A stretch of 57,230 nt of DNA from Hydrogenophilales bacterium (GTDB lineage: Bacteria > Pseudomonadota > Gammaproteobacteria > Burkholderiales > Eutrophovitaceae), in assembly GCA_902627495.1 (NCBI GenBank), contig CACOJS010000011.1:1-57230 (forward strand), given 5' to 3'. Under the pieces are notes generated by a model that had not been told where the DNA came from, made no database searches, and saw only the letters and a list, made by a program, of their open reading frames with translations. The position numbers and the translations under genes were made by a program. Of the stretch, positions 56,181 to 57,230 are shown piece after piece (the stretch's first letter is position 1; each line of letters begins with the position of its first letter).

Positions 56181-56546
56181 CTATTCAGTCTTTTTGCTTT
56201 TTTGTGAAGCAATAAAGTCTTCGTATTCCTTCGCGTGATTTTCCATCCAATATTTCATTTTAGAAATATATTCCTCCACACTTTTCCTTTCCTCCTCATT
56301 TAGTTGATTCAATACATCCGTAATGTCTTCCCCTTTTTCCACCGATCTTTCATACATCAAAAGTTTGACCTGTCGGGTCACGTAGACATCGAATGGTGTT
56401 TTGATATGTTCTGGTAGTTTGCTAACAAATGTTTCCTGTTCAGTTGGATTAGTTATTTTAACAAATTCCCCAAAGTGTTTTACAACTTCATCGGGAATTG
56501 GTTCTTTGTGATCATCAATTTCTGGGGGATAAATAATGGGTTTCAT
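56181..56546 (-). CDS. Small acidic protein, unknown
   Basis: A 121-residue, highly charged protein from the ATG at 56,546 (a GAGG lies 6 bp upstream, which decides the start over an upstream Met at 56,603). It begins MKPIIYPPEIDDHKEP and ends in a lysine-rich tail. Predicted to be mainly helical, without membrane or signal segments. No known family. Confidence 0.6.
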   Translation of the reverse strand: MKPIIYPPEIDDHKEPIPDEVVKHFGEFVKITNPTEQETFVSKLPEHIKTPFDVYVTRQVKLLMYERSVEKGEDITDVLNQLNEEERKSVEEYISKMKYWMENHAKEYEDFIASQKSKKTE

Positions 56547-56923
56547 AAAAAGCCTCGCCTGTTTGATAGGTAAAAAATGACTCCTTAATAGATTGTAAAT
56601 CATGGCGTCAAAAGAAAGAAATTATTTAATTCATTAGATACACCCGTCCATATTTTTTCTATTTAGAACCTCATTCTAGTGTTTGAACATTAGAACTTAA
56701 TACTTTGACTATGACACTATAGATACTAAAGGTGGTTTGTCTGCGATTATGTAACTCGATAATCATAATTTTAAAAAGCACTGCATACATGAAAACGACA
56801 ACTTTATATAATACCTTGTTTCTTCGATATTTAGTTGCTTTGGTTGTATTGAGCAATTAGCCAAAAAAGGTCGACAGCCTTGAACTGAAGGAATAGCGTG
56901 GTATCTTGTGATCGACGAGGCTG
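56547..56923. other. Gene-free gap
   Basis: About 375 bp between two small minus-strand genes. A 61-codon frame at 56671-56856 has low-complexity, AT-driven composition and no clear start signal, and is not supported as a gene. A long-loop hairpin at the right end of the gap is listed separately. Confidence 0.5.
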
Positions 56924-56933
56924 TCAATTTTTT
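56863..56933 (-). terminator. Possible bidirectional terminator after the 72-residue membrane gene
   Basis: GACAGCC (56873-56879) pairs with GGCTGTC (56919-56925) across a 39-nt loop. A6 lies to the left (56863-56868) and T6 to the right (56928-56933), so either strand would have a stem followed by Us. The hairpin overlaps the last codon of the minus-strand gene. The long loop lowers the confidence. Confidence 0.35.
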
Positions 56934-57142
56934 CTGGAGGATAAAAATTTTCTCACATAGCTAGCAAGCTTATTGTAATTGCTAAGCAAACTTCCTAAAG
57001 CAAATATCGCCAATCCATGATGAGATCCAAAAGTATCGAATTCATGAATACCCAAATCATCAGTTATTTCTATTAGGCATGAAATAAGAAGGATGACATA
57101 GACAATAACAGCCAACCATGGAGTTTTTTCAAAATCAATCAT
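56924..57142 (-). CDS. Small membrane protein, unknown
   Basis: A 72-residue protein with two hydrophobic segments (about 9-24 and 41-54) separated by an acidic and histidine-bearing stretch (EITDDLG...SHHG). The C-terminus is basic. AGGGAT lies about 7 bp before the ATG, so it looks translated. No family recognised. The remaining bases to the window end show no gene. Confidence 0.6.
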   Translation of the reverse strand: MIDFEKTPWLAVIVYVILLISCLIEITDDLGIHEFDTFGSHHGLAIFALGSLLSNYNKLASYVRKFLSSRKN

Positions 57143-57230
57143 TAAACTTATCCCTATTAAAAATATTGTTTTTTTGTCTGAGATTCTAAATGGCCTAGGA
57201 AAACCCTTATAGAAATGATGTTGTCTACAT

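Noticed and set aside
56671..56856. 61-codon minus frame
   Set aside because: No usable start signal and composition typical of random AT-rich DNA; left as part of the gap.

Overview
The window is about 57 kb of an AT-rich (roughly 40% GC by eye) bacterial chromosome. Gene families and gene order point to a marine-type gammaproteobacterium: amgK divergent from lptD-surA-rsmA, rubredoxin-gloA facing thiE-hemL, cytochrome c4 next to engB and hemB, mrcA divergent from aroK-aroB, gltB-gltD-hemE, and priA-argS-SPOR protein. I cannot place it at genus level from sequence alone. No rRNA, tRNA, CRISPR array, insertion sequence or phage gene was recognised.

Region 1 (1-30.5 kb) is core housekeeping DNA, densely packed with short gaps and many 1-10 bp spacings or ATGA overlaps. 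It covers outer-membrane biogenesis (amgK fragment, lptD, surA), rRNA dimethylation (rsmA), detoxification and electron transfer (gloA, rubredoxin, cytochrome c4, fpr), thiamine (thiE), haem and tetrapyrrole synthesis (hemL, hemB, hemE), ribosome assembly (engB), cell wall (mrcA, SPOR protein), the shikimate pathway (aroK, aroB), dNTP hydrolysis (dgt-like), ammonia assimilation (gltBD), replication restart (priA), arginyl-tRNA synthesis (argS) and periplasmic disulfide formation (dsbA). Some genes usual in the related neighbourhoods are absent: pdxA between surA and rsmA, pilMNOPQ between mrcA and aroK, and hslVU after argS-SPOR.

Region 2 (30.5-37.5 kb) is an accessory stretch: small exported or membrane proteins of unknown role, two GNAT acetyltransferases, an FkbM methyltransferase, a coupled HIT-SDR pair, a zinc-finger methyltransferase with a serine microsatellite, and a Sel1-repeat protein.

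Region 3 (37.5-48.7 kb) is rich in catabolic enzymes. It holds a CitE-like lyase, a frameshifted lipoprotein, a UxaA/GarD-type dehydratase, an operon of a NicX-like dioxygenase, an alpha/beta hydrolase and an FAD aromatic hydroxylase, an HpaI-type aldolase and a rhamnonate-dehydratase-like enolase-superfamily enzyme. SRAP, a small membrane protein and nth lie among them. The three-gene operon reads like hydroxylation, ring cleavage and deformylation of a hydroxypyridine. The hydroxylase gene carries a G10 tract in its FAD-binding motif.

Region 4 (48.7-57.2 kb) has ung, two tandem ~740-residue TPR-methyltransferase paralogues, an exported protein, a PhzF-family isomerase and small hypothetical proteins.

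The most promising finds are the NicX-type operon with its homopolymer, and the TPR-methyltransferase pair. All family calls rest on motifs read from the sequence; no database search was run.
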